Assembly: GCA_012522185.1 (NCBI GenBank)
Contig: JAAYKY010000049.1
Coordinates: forward strand, 21,099 to 85,098
DNA length: 64,000 nucleotides
From: Flavobacteriaceae bacterium
Lineage (GTDB): Bacteria > Bacteroidota > Bacteroidia > Flavobacteriales > Weeksellaceae
Direction of reading: 5' to 3'
Shown here: one piece after another, positions 53,382 through 61,009 of the stretch
How the letters are laid out: the number at the start of each line of letters is the position of its first letter
Numbering within the stretch: the first letter of the stretch is position 1
Position numbers and translations under genes: made by a program
Notes under the pieces: generated by a model
The model's database searches: none
What the model was told of the DNA's origin: nothing
What the model saw: only the letters and a program-made list of their open reading frames with translations

Positions 53382-54068
53382 ATGAAGTCAAAAATATTTT
53401 ATTTAATTATTTCATTTATTTACATATTGGCAAGTTGTAAAAATCAAAAAAATGATTCATTTGAAAAGCAAATATATGAGATAGATAAAATTCCTGTAAG
53501 TCAATCATTTTATGTAATAGAAATTGATTCTATGAAAAATATAATAGATACTTTGCTTTTGAGAAAATTAAAATATGATGATGAAAAGAATCTTATTTAT
53601 GAGAATAATACTCACTTAAAATTAAACATAGAGACAGAGAACTATTACAACAAAAGGAACGAAGTGTTCTATTCCAAAATAAAAAAGAACAATGATATGT
53701 TTTCTCAGTTTTGGATTGATGTAGAAAATGAATTGATAGCCTCAGCTACTTATATTGTGTATGGAGAAGAATCAATAGATAGTGTTTTTATGGATTACTA
53801 TTATACTTTTGATGAAAAGAAGCTGATATCTTTATTAATAGATTCCGGAGATGATTTCAATTCAATAGAACTATACAATCAATTTGAAAAGCCAATTTTA
53901 AATTTTACAATGTATAAAAATGATACAATAGAGAAGGCAGAATTTTTCTATGACAAACAGAATAAGTTAGAGAAGAAAATTCACAGAAACTTTTCGACAA
54001 AAGAAGAAACTATTTATGAATACGATAATGATATAATAATAATATGGGGGGCAAAACCAAAAGTATAG
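53382..54068 (+). CDS. AT-rich lipoprotein next to the prophage
   Basis: A 228-residue predicted lipoprotein (hydrophobic helix then LASC, Cys19). The rest is rich in Lys, Asn, Asp, Glu and Tyr, and repeats units such as YYYTFDEKKLISLLID and FFYDKQNKLEKKIHRN that resemble YD-type or MORN-like beta strands. Base composition is far more AT-rich than the backbone, which suggests recent acquisition. It follows the fragment at 53064 by three bases and could be an immunity-type partner. The prophage begins 10 bases after its stop. Confidence 0.7.
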   Translation: MKSKIFYLIISFIYILASCKNQKNDSFEKQIYEIDKIPVSQSFYVIEIDSMKNIIDTLLLRKLKYDDEKNLIYENNTHLKLNIETENYYNKRNEVFYSKIKKNNDMFSQFWIDVENELIASATYIVYGEESIDSVFMDYYYTFDEKKLISLLIDSGDDFNSIELYNQFEKPILNFTMYKNDTIEKAEFFYDKQNKLEKKIHRNFSTKEETIYEYDNDIIIIWGAKPKV

Positions 54069-54078
54069 AAGAATAGAG

Positions 54079-54175
54079 TGAATTTTGCCGTTTTAGTTTA
54101 ATTATAGTTTAATATGAGTTTAAATTTTGCCGGCGATAATTAAAGCAAAATCATTATCACTTTAATTTTTTGCCG
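54079..54175. repeat. Left end of the Mu-like prophage: transposase-site repeats
   Basis: Three copies of TTTTGCCG start at 54083, 54125 and 54168, spaced 42 and 43 bases (four helical turns). Between the first two are three phased AGTTTAA words at 54095, 54106 and 54117 (11-base period). The first copy is preceded by TG (54079-54080), the dinucleotide that ends Mu-type elements, in TGAATTTTGCCG. The layout resembles the L1-L2-L3 sites bound by MuA. CGGC...AATTAAAG and CTTTAATT...GCCG (54131-54175) can also form a terminator-like stem. Confidence 0.7.
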
Positions 54176-55056
54176 ATTAGTGTTCGTTTTATGTGTTCCA
54201 ATTCGGCTTCCAGATCATAAACCTTGTCATATAGATTTGCCGGATCAGGAAGCTCCCAGCCTAAATATATCTTGACTTCCCAAACTTCAATTATATCTTG
54301 TGGTGAAAGCGTAACGTTCGGGTATTCGTGCCTGTTATCTGATTTTAGATAAAGGTTGTTGTACTTCTTTAATCTATTTAATACACGTTTTACCAAAATA
54401 CCTTCATCGGTCTCTGAACGCGCCACAATGACGTATATACGATTGTCTTTTATCTCTTTTACCCAATTCTCAATCCATTGCCCTACTACATAGGACTTAT
54501 CATGAAGCGTTGGATACATGGAATGTCCTTTTACCTGAAACATACGGAACGTTCCATGATTAATGCCTGGTAAGTTATATGTAGGAAGCTTTTGAATGAA
54601 CGTAGGATCACTATATCCGGTTAAATATCCGGCGGCTGCCTTTACCGGAACCAGTACAACGTTATCATTGCCTGTTTTGTCCACGGTTACAACGGCGGGC
54701 ATTTTTGTTTTAGAAACCGATTCGCCTGCTAAAAGTGTGGCATTTTCTGCACTTTTGGTTTCGTCTGAAAATGTCACCGTATTTGTCACCGTTTCATAGG
54801 GTGGCAAATTTTTTATATTTCGTTTTAGCATTTCGCCTTTTTCGGATATGATCCAATCCAAAGAAAATATTTCAGAATATTCTGAATTAGACAACCTTTC
54901 AAAGAAATCAAAACTTGGTTTGGACTTCCCTGAAGTAATGTCATAGATGGCTTGTGAACGATTGTATCCTAATTTATTGGCAAAATCATTTTTGCTAACA
55001 CCCAGAAAATCAATCATTCTCAATATCCTTTCAGAAATACCTGTATTATTTTTCAT
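54157..55056 (-). CDS. Phage repressor: HTH plus S24 self-cleaving domain
   Basis: A 299-residue cI/LexA-type repressor. The helix-turn-helix is near residues 18-45 (GVSKNDFANKLGYNRSQAIYD). The S24 domain has the catalytic Ser179 in KGHSMYPTL and Lys223 in ILVKRVLN. An Ala-Gly cleavage site lies in VKAAAGYLTGY (A142-G143). All residues for RecA-triggered self-cleavage are therefore present, so SOS induction is likely. It is transcribed leftward from a region containing operator palindromes, one of which lies inside this gene. Confidence 0.93.
   Translation of the reverse strand: MKNNTGISERILRMIDFLGVSKNDFANKLGYNRSQAIYDITSGKSKPSFDFFERLSNSEYSEIFSLDWIISEKGEMLKRNIKNLPPYETVTNTVTFSDETKSAENATLLAGESVSKTKMPAVVTVDKTGNDNVVLVPVKAAAGYLTGYSDPTFIQKLPTYNLPGINHGTFRMFQVKGHSMYPTLHDKSYVVGQWIENWVKEIKDNRIYVIVARSETDEGILVKRVLNRLKKYNNLYLKSDNRHEYPNVTLSPQDIIEVWEVKIYLGWELPDPANLYDKVYDLEAELEHIKRTLIGKKLK
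54871..54886. promoter_or_regulatory. Operator copy inside the repressor gene
   Basis: TTCAGAATATTCTGAA is a perfect 16-base palindrome within the coding sequence (residues about 58-63). Its 12-base core CAGAATATTCTG is identical to that at 55073-55084, exactly 200 bases away, as expected of a second repressor site used for looping. Confidence 0.65.
55032..55043. promoter_or_regulatory. Degenerate operator near the repressor start
   Basis: CAGAAATACCTG keeps CAGAA and CTG of the operator core (8 of 12 bases) and starts 41 bases before the perfect copy at 55073. It overlaps the first codons of the repressor. Confidence 0.35.
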
Positions 55057-55063
55057 TTATTTC

Positions 55064-55092
55064 TTGTTGTTTCAGAATATTCTGTATATTTG
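55064..55092 (+). promoter_or_regulatory. Early rightward promoter with operator
   Basis: TTG (55064-55066), 18 bases, TATATTTG (55085-55092), a perfect -7 box. The palindrome CAGAATATTCTG (55073-55084) fills the spacer and abuts the -7 box, so repressor bound here would block early transcription of the transposition genes. Confidence 0.78.
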
Positions 55093-55132
55093 TATCTGAT
55101 TAACGCAACAAAGGTAAAATAAAATTCTTTAC

Positions 55133-55306
55133 ATGAGCACTTTAGAAAAAAAACGATTCAATCAATGGACTTTACTTGCCGCCGCTACTGGATACAGCGC
55201 GGTTTATTGCAAAAAAGTAGTTAACGGTGATCGTTCCCAAACTTCAAAGGGTGGGAGGGTAATCATGGATAAGTACCAGGAATTTCTGAAACTAATCAAC
55301 GCTTAG
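55133..55306 (+). CDS. Small Cro/Ner-like DNA-binding protein
   Basis: A 57-residue protein in the position of Mu Ner, the first rightward gene after the repressor. The residues NQWTLLAAATGYSAVYCKKV, then VNGDRSQTSKG, fit a helix-turn-helix: an alpha-helix, a G turn, and a recognition helix with YSAVYCKKV. It probably down-regulates early and repressor promoters. The assignment rests on position and helix-turn-helix-like pattern. Confidence 0.7.
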   Translation: MSTLEKKRFNQWTLLAAATGYSAVYCKKVVNGDRSQTSKGGRVIMDKYQEFLKLINA

Positions 55307-55310
55307 TGTT

Positions 55311-55385
55311 ATGGTAAACGCATCACTTGAAGTCTCGTTGGAAGACTTTTTTAATCGAATCATTGAAGAAATAAACGCGGAATAA
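55311..55385 (+). CDS. Very small early phage ORF (24 residues)
   Basis: A 24-codon frame, MVNASLEVSLEDFFNRIIEE then INAE, between the Ner-like gene and the transposase. Its TAA overlaps the transposase ATG by one base (TAATG), which argues that it is translated and may couple transposase translation. The product is an acidic amphipathic helix. No family is recognised. Confidence 0.5.
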   Translation: MVNASLEVSLEDFFNRIIEEINAE

Positions 55386-57565
55386 TGCAGTTGCTGGTAA
55401 ACGACATAATTACGCGTAAATATAAGGATGAGCATACTCTTTGGGTATCGCAGCGCCTTTTACTGCAAGTTTGCCAGGTTAGCGAGGAGTATCTTAGAAA
55501 GAAGGCACGCCCAACATACAAAAAGACAATACAAAAAGGATATAAATACGGCGATTTTCTGCCGAATACCGGCGCTTCTTGGCGCTATGGAAAAGTTAAC
55601 GGTACATTCTATTACGATTATGATTGTTTGCCTGATCGTAAACCGACTTTTTACCGGTCAAAATTAGGCACAAGGCATGAGCTTCTACAAGCGTATGAGG
55701 CTCTGCTAAGTGCTAAGAATATGACCGCAAATGAAGCTTTGAAAAACAAAATATCGGCTTCTGTGTCTTTGCTTATTGACAATACAGACATACGGCATTA
55801 TATGTATAATACGGCTGTTGGATTTAGCCAAAAACAAGCCGAACAAATGGCCACCGCTCGCGCCTGGTGCCGTTGGATGATTAGCCAGCTGGAAGATGAT
55901 AATTTCAAAAAGCTGGGCATCTATAAAAAGCAGGATTTTTATCAAATCTGTTGTGATCTGATTTCACCCTTGGAACTTGAAGGTTTCAAAGTGAGTTCAG
56001 CAGCTTATTTACGAAACAAATTAGACAGCTTTCCGGCTTATGAAAGTATCAGCGCCCAGCGTGAATTCTTTATTTCCGGAAGGTATGGAAATAACAATGC
56101 TCAAATCGTGGGTAAATACCCGCTATTTGATGAAGAAACCGGTCAGATTTATGACTTCGATATTCACGAAGCTTTGATGTTTCGATTGTACATGAATCCC
56201 GGTAGTTCCACAAAGGAATATATACGCCAGCTGTGGGAACGATACTATATAGAAGATATACGTGAATTTGGTCAGGAACCAGTTTCTTATCGGGCGTTTT
56301 GCCACCATGTAAGAAGGTTCAACAATGAAGTGAAAATGGCACGTGCACGCCACGGCCAGGAATGGTATAAAAAGAACGTATTAACGTATGTAACCAACGA
56401 AAAATTAAAATACGCTCATTCACTTTTTGCTGGTGATGGTTCCGGAACGATCAATTATAAATATGTAAAGTCAAACGGCCAATTAAGCTCAATGAAACTT
56501 TACGTAATTATGGTTTCAGACATCGCCAGCCGTAAAATAGTAGGCTGGTCAGCCGCCCCGAAAGGTCAGCACAAAGAAACGTTTGAAATGACACGCGATG
56601 CCGTGAAAATGGCTATCGAAACTTGTGATCATCAGACAATGTTTGAATTTGTTTCAGATAACCACGGCGCTTTTGCTTCAGGTGAAGCAAAAACGTTTTT
56701 AAACCTTGCATTTAATAAGGTCAGAACAATTGTAGCAGGAAATTCACAAGCCAACCCGGCGGAAACGGAATTCCGTTTGTTTAAACGCAGTTTAAAGGAT
56801 ATTCAGAACTTCCTTTCCACTTCCTGGGGTGTGGGTATCGAGGGGCAAGCTAATCCGGATCATTTGAACATTGATGATTTACCTACTTATGAGGATGCAC
56901 TTATCCAAATCCATGAACTAATCAAGCGTTGGAACGCAACGCCGCTACGTGATGGAATTTCGCCTAATGAAAGATTTGAAAACAAACATCCGGAATGCCG
57001 TCCAATGGAACCGGTTGTGCTTCGATATTTATTTGGTAACCATACGGAAGTAGATATTTCCTATATGCGTGGGTTTGTGGATGTTTATAAAACATCGGGC
57101 TACAATAACTCAATAAAATATCAATTTGAAATCCCGCAATATGGTGGTGCCGGTACCGAAATGATTGCCAAAGCAATCGGATATACTACCGGTGCCAAAC
57201 TGAAAGTAGTTTGGACGGAAGAAATGGCCGATCTGTACACGTTGGACGGAAAATTCATTCTGTCTTGTCCACCGGCTCCAAAATCATCGCAATCGCATGC
57301 CGAAATGGATGAAAGCAATGAATATGCTTTAGGTCATCATTTAAGTCGAAAAGAAAAGCAGGCTGAATATGTAGATGAATTTGAAAATTCCCTGAATGAG
57401 ATTTGGAATGATCTGCCATACGAAACGGAAATGGCGCTGGGATCAAACAAAGAAACTTACAACCGTGAAATGATTAACCGCGAGGTATCAACCATAAAAA
57501 AATCCGCCAAAAAGAGAATTGAACGCGACTTCAATGACTCCGATTGGTCGGACTTAGATCAGTAA
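55385..57565 (+). CDS. Mu-like DDE transposase (MuA-type)
   Basis: A 726-residue transposase. The N-terminal 200 residues should bind end and enhancer sites. The catalytic core has the DDE triad: D351 in FAGDGSGT, D425 in FVSDNHGAF and E460 in NPAETEF (35 residues after the second Asp, as expected). A Mu-type beta-barrel (SYMRGFVDVYK) and a C-terminal region for MuB contact follow. It carries out strand transfer of phage ends during integration and replication. It is coupled upstream by TAATG and followed by the MuB-like gene. Confidence 0.95.
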   Translation: MQLLVNDIITRKYKDEHTLWVSQRLLLQVCQVSEEYLRKKARPTYKKTIQKGYKYGDFLPNTGASWRYGKVNGTFYYDYDCLPDRKPTFYRSKLGTRHELLQAYEALLSAKNMTANEALKNKISASVSLLIDNTDIRHYMYNTAVGFSQKQAEQMATARAWCRWMISQLEDDNFKKLGIYKKQDFYQICCDLISPLELEGFKVSSAAYLRNKLDSFPAYESISAQREFFISGRYGNNNAQIVGKYPLFDEETGQIYDFDIHEALMFRLYMNPGSSTKEYIRQLWERYYIEDIREFGQEPVSYRAFCHHVRRFNNEVKMARARHGQEWYKKNVLTYVTNEKLKYAHSLFAGDGSGTINYKYVKSNGQLSSMKLYVIMVSDIASRKIVGWSAAPKGQHKETFEMTRDAVKMAIETCDHQTMFEFVSDNHGAFASGEAKTFLNLAFNKVRTIVAGNSQANPAETEFRLFKRSLKDIQNFLSTSWGVGIEGQANPDHLNIDDLPTYEDALIQIHELIKRWNATPLRDGISPNERFENKHPECRPMEPVVLRYLFGNHTEVDISYMRGFVDVYKTSGYNNSIKYQFEIPQYGGAGTEMIAKAIGYTTGAKLKVVWTEEMADLYTLDGKFILSCPPAPKSSQSHAEMDESNEYALGHHLSRKEKQAEYVDEFENSLNEIWNDLPYETEMALGSNKETYNREMINREVSTIKKSAKKRIERDFNDSDWSDLDQ

Positions 57566-57592
57566 TTGTATAACACAAAAACCAAAATTTCT

Positions 57593-58519
57593 ATGGCAAA
57601 ATTAACACAAAAACAGAAAACTGAAGTAATCCCGGCTGAAATCGCCCGGTATTTCAACGAAAACAACGCAAATCAGGTAACATTGGCAGAATTGGCAGGT
57701 ATTGACAAAGCCTTTGTAAATCAGATTGCACAGGGAAAAACCCACATCGGAACTACCGAAATAAAAGACAAATACTACGAAGCCATTGCGCGAGCCATTG
57801 GCTTAAAAATTACGCCTGAATATTGGCAGCACTTCAATACCTGGAACTTCAAACAAGGCATTTTGGCTTTGGAAAAAGCAAAAGCAAACAAAGAACGTGT
57901 AGGTATTGACGGCGATACCGGAATGGGTAAAACTTACCTATCTACAATCTTCAAAAGGAAGTACGCAAAAAGCGTGATCCTGGTCAAATGTTCCGGGATT
58001 GAAAACTCAAAGGAATTTGCTGTGAATTTTGCTGCTGCGTGTGGCGCCGATACCATCGGAACCAAAGGCAAATTAATAAAAAACGCTTGTGCTAAAATTA
58101 GACAAATGGATGGTGATATATTGGTGATCATTGATGAGTTTGAAAACTCAAAAGCCGGAAACATCCCTACCATCAAAGCCATTGCTGATGAACTTGAAGG
58201 TCATGCAGGCGTTGCTGTAATTGGGATTGACGTACAGAAAATGCTCGAAAAAACAGCACAACGACGCAAACAAGGATTTATCCAGGTGAACCGTCGCTGG
58301 TCATTTACCTGGACAAAATTGGACGGCGATATTTCAGATGACATTTTGCAAATATGCCAGGCTTTGGGAATTACCGTTAAATCCGCTCAAAATTGGTTAA
58401 TGAGCCGCGTGCATGACTTTGACAGCTTGAAAAACATCTGTACGGCTGCCTTAGAAGAAGCCGAAAAATCAGGACGGCCGGTTAATGCTGAATTGTTGAA
58501 CGAATTATACCCAATGTGA
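57593..58519 (+). CDS. Mu-like target-selection AAA ATPase (MuB-type)
   Basis: A 308-residue ATPase. An N-terminal helix-turn-helix (QVTLAELAGIDKAFVNQIAQ, about 30-49) precedes the AAA domain. Walker A is GDTGMGKT at 107-114 and Walker B is DILVIIDEFENS. MuB-type proteins bind target DNA and activate the transposase. I use ATG 57593, 27 bases after the transposase stop; the frame is open farther upstream. Its TGA overlaps the next ATG (ATGTGATG). Confidence 0.93.
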   Translation: MAKLTQKQKTEVIPAEIARYFNENNANQVTLAELAGIDKAFVNQIAQGKTHIGTTEIKDKYYEAIARAIGLKITPEYWQHFNTWNFKQGILALEKAKANKERVGIDGDTGMGKTYLSTIFKRKYAKSVILVKCSGIENSKEFAVNFAAACGADTIGTKGKLIKNACAKIRQMDGDILVIIDEFENSKAGNIPTIKAIADELEGHAGVAVIGIDVQKMLEKTAQRRKQGFIQVNRRWSFTWTKLDGDISDDILQICQALGITVKSAQNWLMSRVHDFDSLKNICTAALEEAEKSGRPVNAELLNELYPM

Positions 58520-58653
58520 TGGAAGCAGTCTATTTACCCAACCGCCGGCTTTTGATTTTCCGCAATAGTGCAGGAAAAATTATGAAAGTCTATTCCGGTC
58601 CCATTGCTACCAAAAAACTAACGGAAGGAATCAGACAATTTATGTTGAATTAA
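58519..58653 (+). CDS. Small early phage protein (44 residues)
   Basis: A 44-residue frame starting MEAVYLPNRRLLIFRNSAGK and ending IRQFMLN. Its ATG overlaps the MuB-like stop by one base, so it is probably translated by coupling. It is basic with no membrane segment. Family unknown. Confidence 0.6.
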   Translation: MEAVYLPNRRLLIFRNSAGKIMKVYSGPIATKKLTEGIRQFMLN

Positions 58654-58664
58654 AAATATTAAAA

Positions 58665-58898
58665 ATGGCATCAAAAAAAATGTATCAAGTAAAAGTTAAG
58701 GTTTCCGGCAAAGGCTATAAAAACCTTTATATGACAGGATTAAGTTTTGCTAAAAATCCAAAAATAGCCCAAGATATGGCCGTTACTATGGTCAAAGAAG
58801 AATTGTCTAAACAGCCCGATATAGCCGTTGGGAACCTATTAATTGAATCCGTAAAATGCACATTAATAAAGCAAGAATTTATTTTAAGAACCGCATAA
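58665..58898 (+). CDS. Small early phage protein (77 residues)
   Basis: A 77-residue basic protein (MASKKMYQVKVKVSGKGYKN...), predicted as alternating strands and a helix, and so probably a compact soluble domain. It begins 11 bases after the previous gene and ends 10 bases before the DUF3164 gene, so it is part of the early operon. No family recognised. Confidence 0.68.
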   Translation: MASKKMYQVKVKVSGKGYKNLYMTGLSFAKNPKIAQDMAVTMVKEELSKQPDIAVGNLLIESVKCTLIKQEFILRTA

Positions 58899-58908
58899 AA
58901 TTATAAAA

Positions 58909-59574
58909 ATGGAAGCAACCGTAAACAACACAGTACAAAAGCCGGCATCAGAACTAAGCGCGGCTGAATTAAAAGAACTATTGGCAGCTAAAGAAGCTGA
59001 AGAAAACAGACTGGCTGAACGTCGTAAAAATGACTATCTGAAAGATAAAAACAATTTCCTTCAAGACTTATTGAACACTTTTCATCTTTACAAAAACGAT
59101 TTGGTAAAGTTGAAAAAGGACGGTATCACCCACGCAACTAATTTCAACAATCTGAAGTATGAAATTGACGGAAAAGAACCTAAAAAAGATGCAAAGTCTT
59201 TTGAGTTGAAAAACGACACTATCCGTGTAGTAGTTGAGGAGCAGGAACGCTTTGATTTCACAGATGAAGCCATTGTGCACATCAATGCTATTAAAGACAT
59301 TTTCAAAGCAAAATTTGAAGAAAGAAACAAAGGAATGTACGCACTCTTGGACTCAATCCTTATGCGAAATACAAAAGGTGATTATGACGCCAAATTACTG
59401 GCCAAAGCACGCGGTCAGGTTAAGAAAATAGGCGATGAAGCTTTAATAGCTGAATTTGACAAGCTTCAGGACTGCTTAACGGTTGTAGGCACCAGCAAAT
59501 ACATCCGTATTTATGAGCGTGATCCGGAAACTAAAAAATGGAAAGGCGTTTCACTTAATTTTTCTGAGCTATGA
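58909..59574 (+). CDS. DUF3164 phage protein
   Basis: A 221-residue protein of the DUF3164 family, regularly found after the A and B genes of Mu-like phages. Signatures include DKNNFLQDLLNTFHLYKNDL, ERFDFTDEAIVHINAIKDI and CLTVVGTSKYIRIYERD. The N-terminal part is a charged helix. Its molecular function is unknown. The TGA overlaps the next ATG (ATGA). Confidence 0.88.
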   Translation: MEATVNNTVQKPASELSAAELKELLAAKEAEENRLAERRKNDYLKDKNNFLQDLLNTFHLYKNDLVKLKKDGITHATNFNNLKYEIDGKEPKKDAKSFELKNDTIRVVVEEQERFDFTDEAIVHINAIKDIFKAKFEERNKGMYALLDSILMRNTKGDYDAKLLAKARGQVKKIGDEALIAEFDKLQDCLTVVGTSKYIRIYERDPETKKWKGVSLNFSEL

Positions 59575-59750
59575 GCGTAAACATCGAAAAGATTTCTGAT
59601 AACCGCTATACAGTGAACGGAAAGCTGTTTTATAGAAACATAGACGGTAATTGGGTTTGTCCTTCCAATGACTTAACTCCCAATGAAGAAAAAGCGGTAA
59701 TGAGCCATATAAAAGCCGAAATGTTGAATCTCCAAAACAGATTGAACTAA
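59571..59750 (+). CDS. Small early phage protein (59 residues)
   Basis: A 59-residue protein (MSVNIEKISDNRYTVNGKLF, then YRNIDGNWVCPSNDLTPNEE). It overlaps DUF3164 by four bases and the next gene by one base. It is predicted as a small beta-hairpin followed by a helix. No family recognised. Confidence 0.68.
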   Translation: MSVNIEKISDNRYTVNGKLFYRNIDGNWVCPSNDLTPNEEKAVMSHIKAEMLNLQNRLN

Positions 59751-59917
59751 TGACAAAAGAGAAAGTAGCAGTAAACAGTAACGAGCATAAACATCAAATC
59801 CGGAACAGAGCGATGGAAGCGCTGAACAAAGCCAAAAAGCTTGAAGCTGAACGCCTGAAAAGTGGCTGGAAGTATGTGCCTGCCGAAAAAGGCAGAAAGT
59901 TGGTTAAAGTGGATTAA
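59750..59917 (+). CDS. Small early phage protein (55 residues)
   Basis: A strongly basic 55-residue helical protein (MTKEKVAVNSNEHKHQIRNR onward, ending GRKLVKVD). It is coupled to the previous gene by TAATG. It could bind nucleic acid, judging only by charge. Followed by a 116-base non-coding gap with a tRNA-like fold. Confidence 0.65.
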   Translation: MTKEKVAVNSNEHKHQIRNRAMEALNKAKKLEAERLKSGWKYVPAEKGRKLVKVD

Positions 59918-59925
59918 ATCCACGC

Positions 59926-59948
59926 CCCTAAATAAATTTTAGTTAGGG
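59926..59948 (+). terminator. Hairpin before the first tRNA-like element
   Basis: CCCTAA (59926-59931) and TTAGGG (59943-59948) form a 6-bp stem with an 11-base loop, followed by TTTT. It may be a weak terminator or attenuator within the early operon. Confidence 0.5.
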
Positions 59949-59950
59949 TT

Positions 59951-60016
59951 TTCCTGGAGCGTTCCGGAAACGGAAAGAAATGGAAGCATACGGGTTCGAA
60001 TCCCGTCCAGGAAGCA
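59951..60016 (+). ncRNA. tRNA-like element 1 (acceptor stem and T arm without normal D or anticodon arms)
   Basis: TTCCTGG (59951-59957) pairs perfectly with CCAGGAA (60007-60013) as a 7-bp acceptor-like stem. A perfect T arm, ACGGG-TTCGAAT-CCCGT (59990-60006), is stacked on it and includes the tRNA B-box GGTTCGAATCC. In place of the D and anticodon arms there are only 32 bases, with one hairpin TTCCG-GAAA-CGGAA (59962-59975) closed by a GNRA loop. It is about ten bases too short for a tRNA. It ends 20 bases before the ATG at 60034. Confidence 0.6.
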
Positions 60017-60033
60017 AATTTAAAAGCTATAAA

Positions 60034-60658
60034 ATGAGAGAAATCGGTATCAATGAATTTTTGGGAAAGTCATTTGACGTTTACCCTTTTGAAGGTGAAT
60101 GGCTGAAAAGCTTTGGCGAACCGGAAAAGAACTTTCTGATGGTTATCTATGGTGCCAGCGGAAACGGTAAAACAGAGTTTGCTGTTAAGTTGACTAAATA
60201 CCTTGCTGGAAGTGCTGTATTGCTCGTATGAACAGGGAATTTCAAAAAGCCTTCAGGACGCCATTCGCAGAAACGGAATGGAAGACGTGAACGGTCAGGT
60301 TTTCTTTACCAAAGGCGAACCGTTGCACGATCTTATTTTGAGATTGAAAAGAAAAGGATCACCAAGATGCGTGATTATTGACAGCCTGGATTATATGAGG
60401 CTTACAACTGATCAGTTCAAGCAGCTTAGAAAAGAATTTCCACGCAAATCATTCATTATCATTTGCTGGTCAAAAAATGACAGACCTAAAAGCCAGTACG
60501 CACAGGATATAGAGTACATGGCAGATATCAAGATTCCGGTACGCAAATTCAAAGCGTATCCGGCAAGTCGTTTCGGAGGTAACCAACCCTTTGTTATATG
60601 GGAAAAGAAACCCAAAGCAGGTGAACAATTAAGCTTAATTCAAAATGAAAGCAACTAA
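60034..60658 (+). pseudogene. Phage RecA/AAA-type ATPase interrupted by a frameshift
   Basis: The first frame (60034-60231) begins MREIGINEFLGKSFDVYP and carries Walker A in IYGASGNGKTEFAVKL. It stops after AGSAVLLV. The second frame continues from about 60206 (VLYCSYEQGISKSLQDAI) with Walker B in CVIIDSLDYMRL and runs to 60658. Joined, they give about 207 residues of one P-loop ATPase. The break lies around 60204-60215. It may be a true inactivating indel, a sequencing error or programmed shifting; no classical slippery site is visible. The role was probably in phage replication. Confidence 0.75.
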
Positions 60659-60950
60659 AACAAACGTATCGCCGGAAGTTGAAATTCTGATGCGAAACAA
60701 ACGAAGTACAGTTTTGACAATTGCTACCCGAACCGGGATTAAAAAACCGGATACCTGGGACGAATTCAACAATTGGATGAAAACCAAATCAGTCCATAAA
60801 AAGGATTTGCACCGGTACAGTTCAGACGAACTGGATGATCTGATCAGACAGTTCCGGGCGTTGGAAAGCAATTTCAAGAAATCGGCCGAAAAGGTAGGGA
60901 CAAAAGCATGGTACCAAAAAACAGGGCTACCACAAGCAAGTTTCAATTAA
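60645..60950 (+). CDS. Early phage hypothetical protein (101 residues)
   Basis: A 101-residue basic, mostly helical protein containing TWDEFNNWMKTKSVHKKDLH and DELDDLIRQFRALESNFKK. It overlaps the end of the ATPase frame by 14 bases. I do not recognise the family. It reads like a small phage DNA-metabolism accessory protein, but this is only from context. Confidence 0.65.
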   Translation: MKATKTNVSPEVEILMRNKRSTVLTIATRTGIKKPDTWDEFNNWMKTKSVHKKDLHRYSSDELDDLIRQFRALESNFKKSAEKVGTKAWYQKTGLPQASFN

Positions 60951-61009
60951 TAAAAAAAGCCTGAAGTATTGCTACATCAAGCCCCGGCAAGGCAAATATA
61001 GCAAAACGG

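Noticed and set aside
59951..60016. A functional tRNA gene
   Set aside because: No D arm, no 7-base anticodon loop, and about 10 bases too short; kept only as a tRNA-like element.
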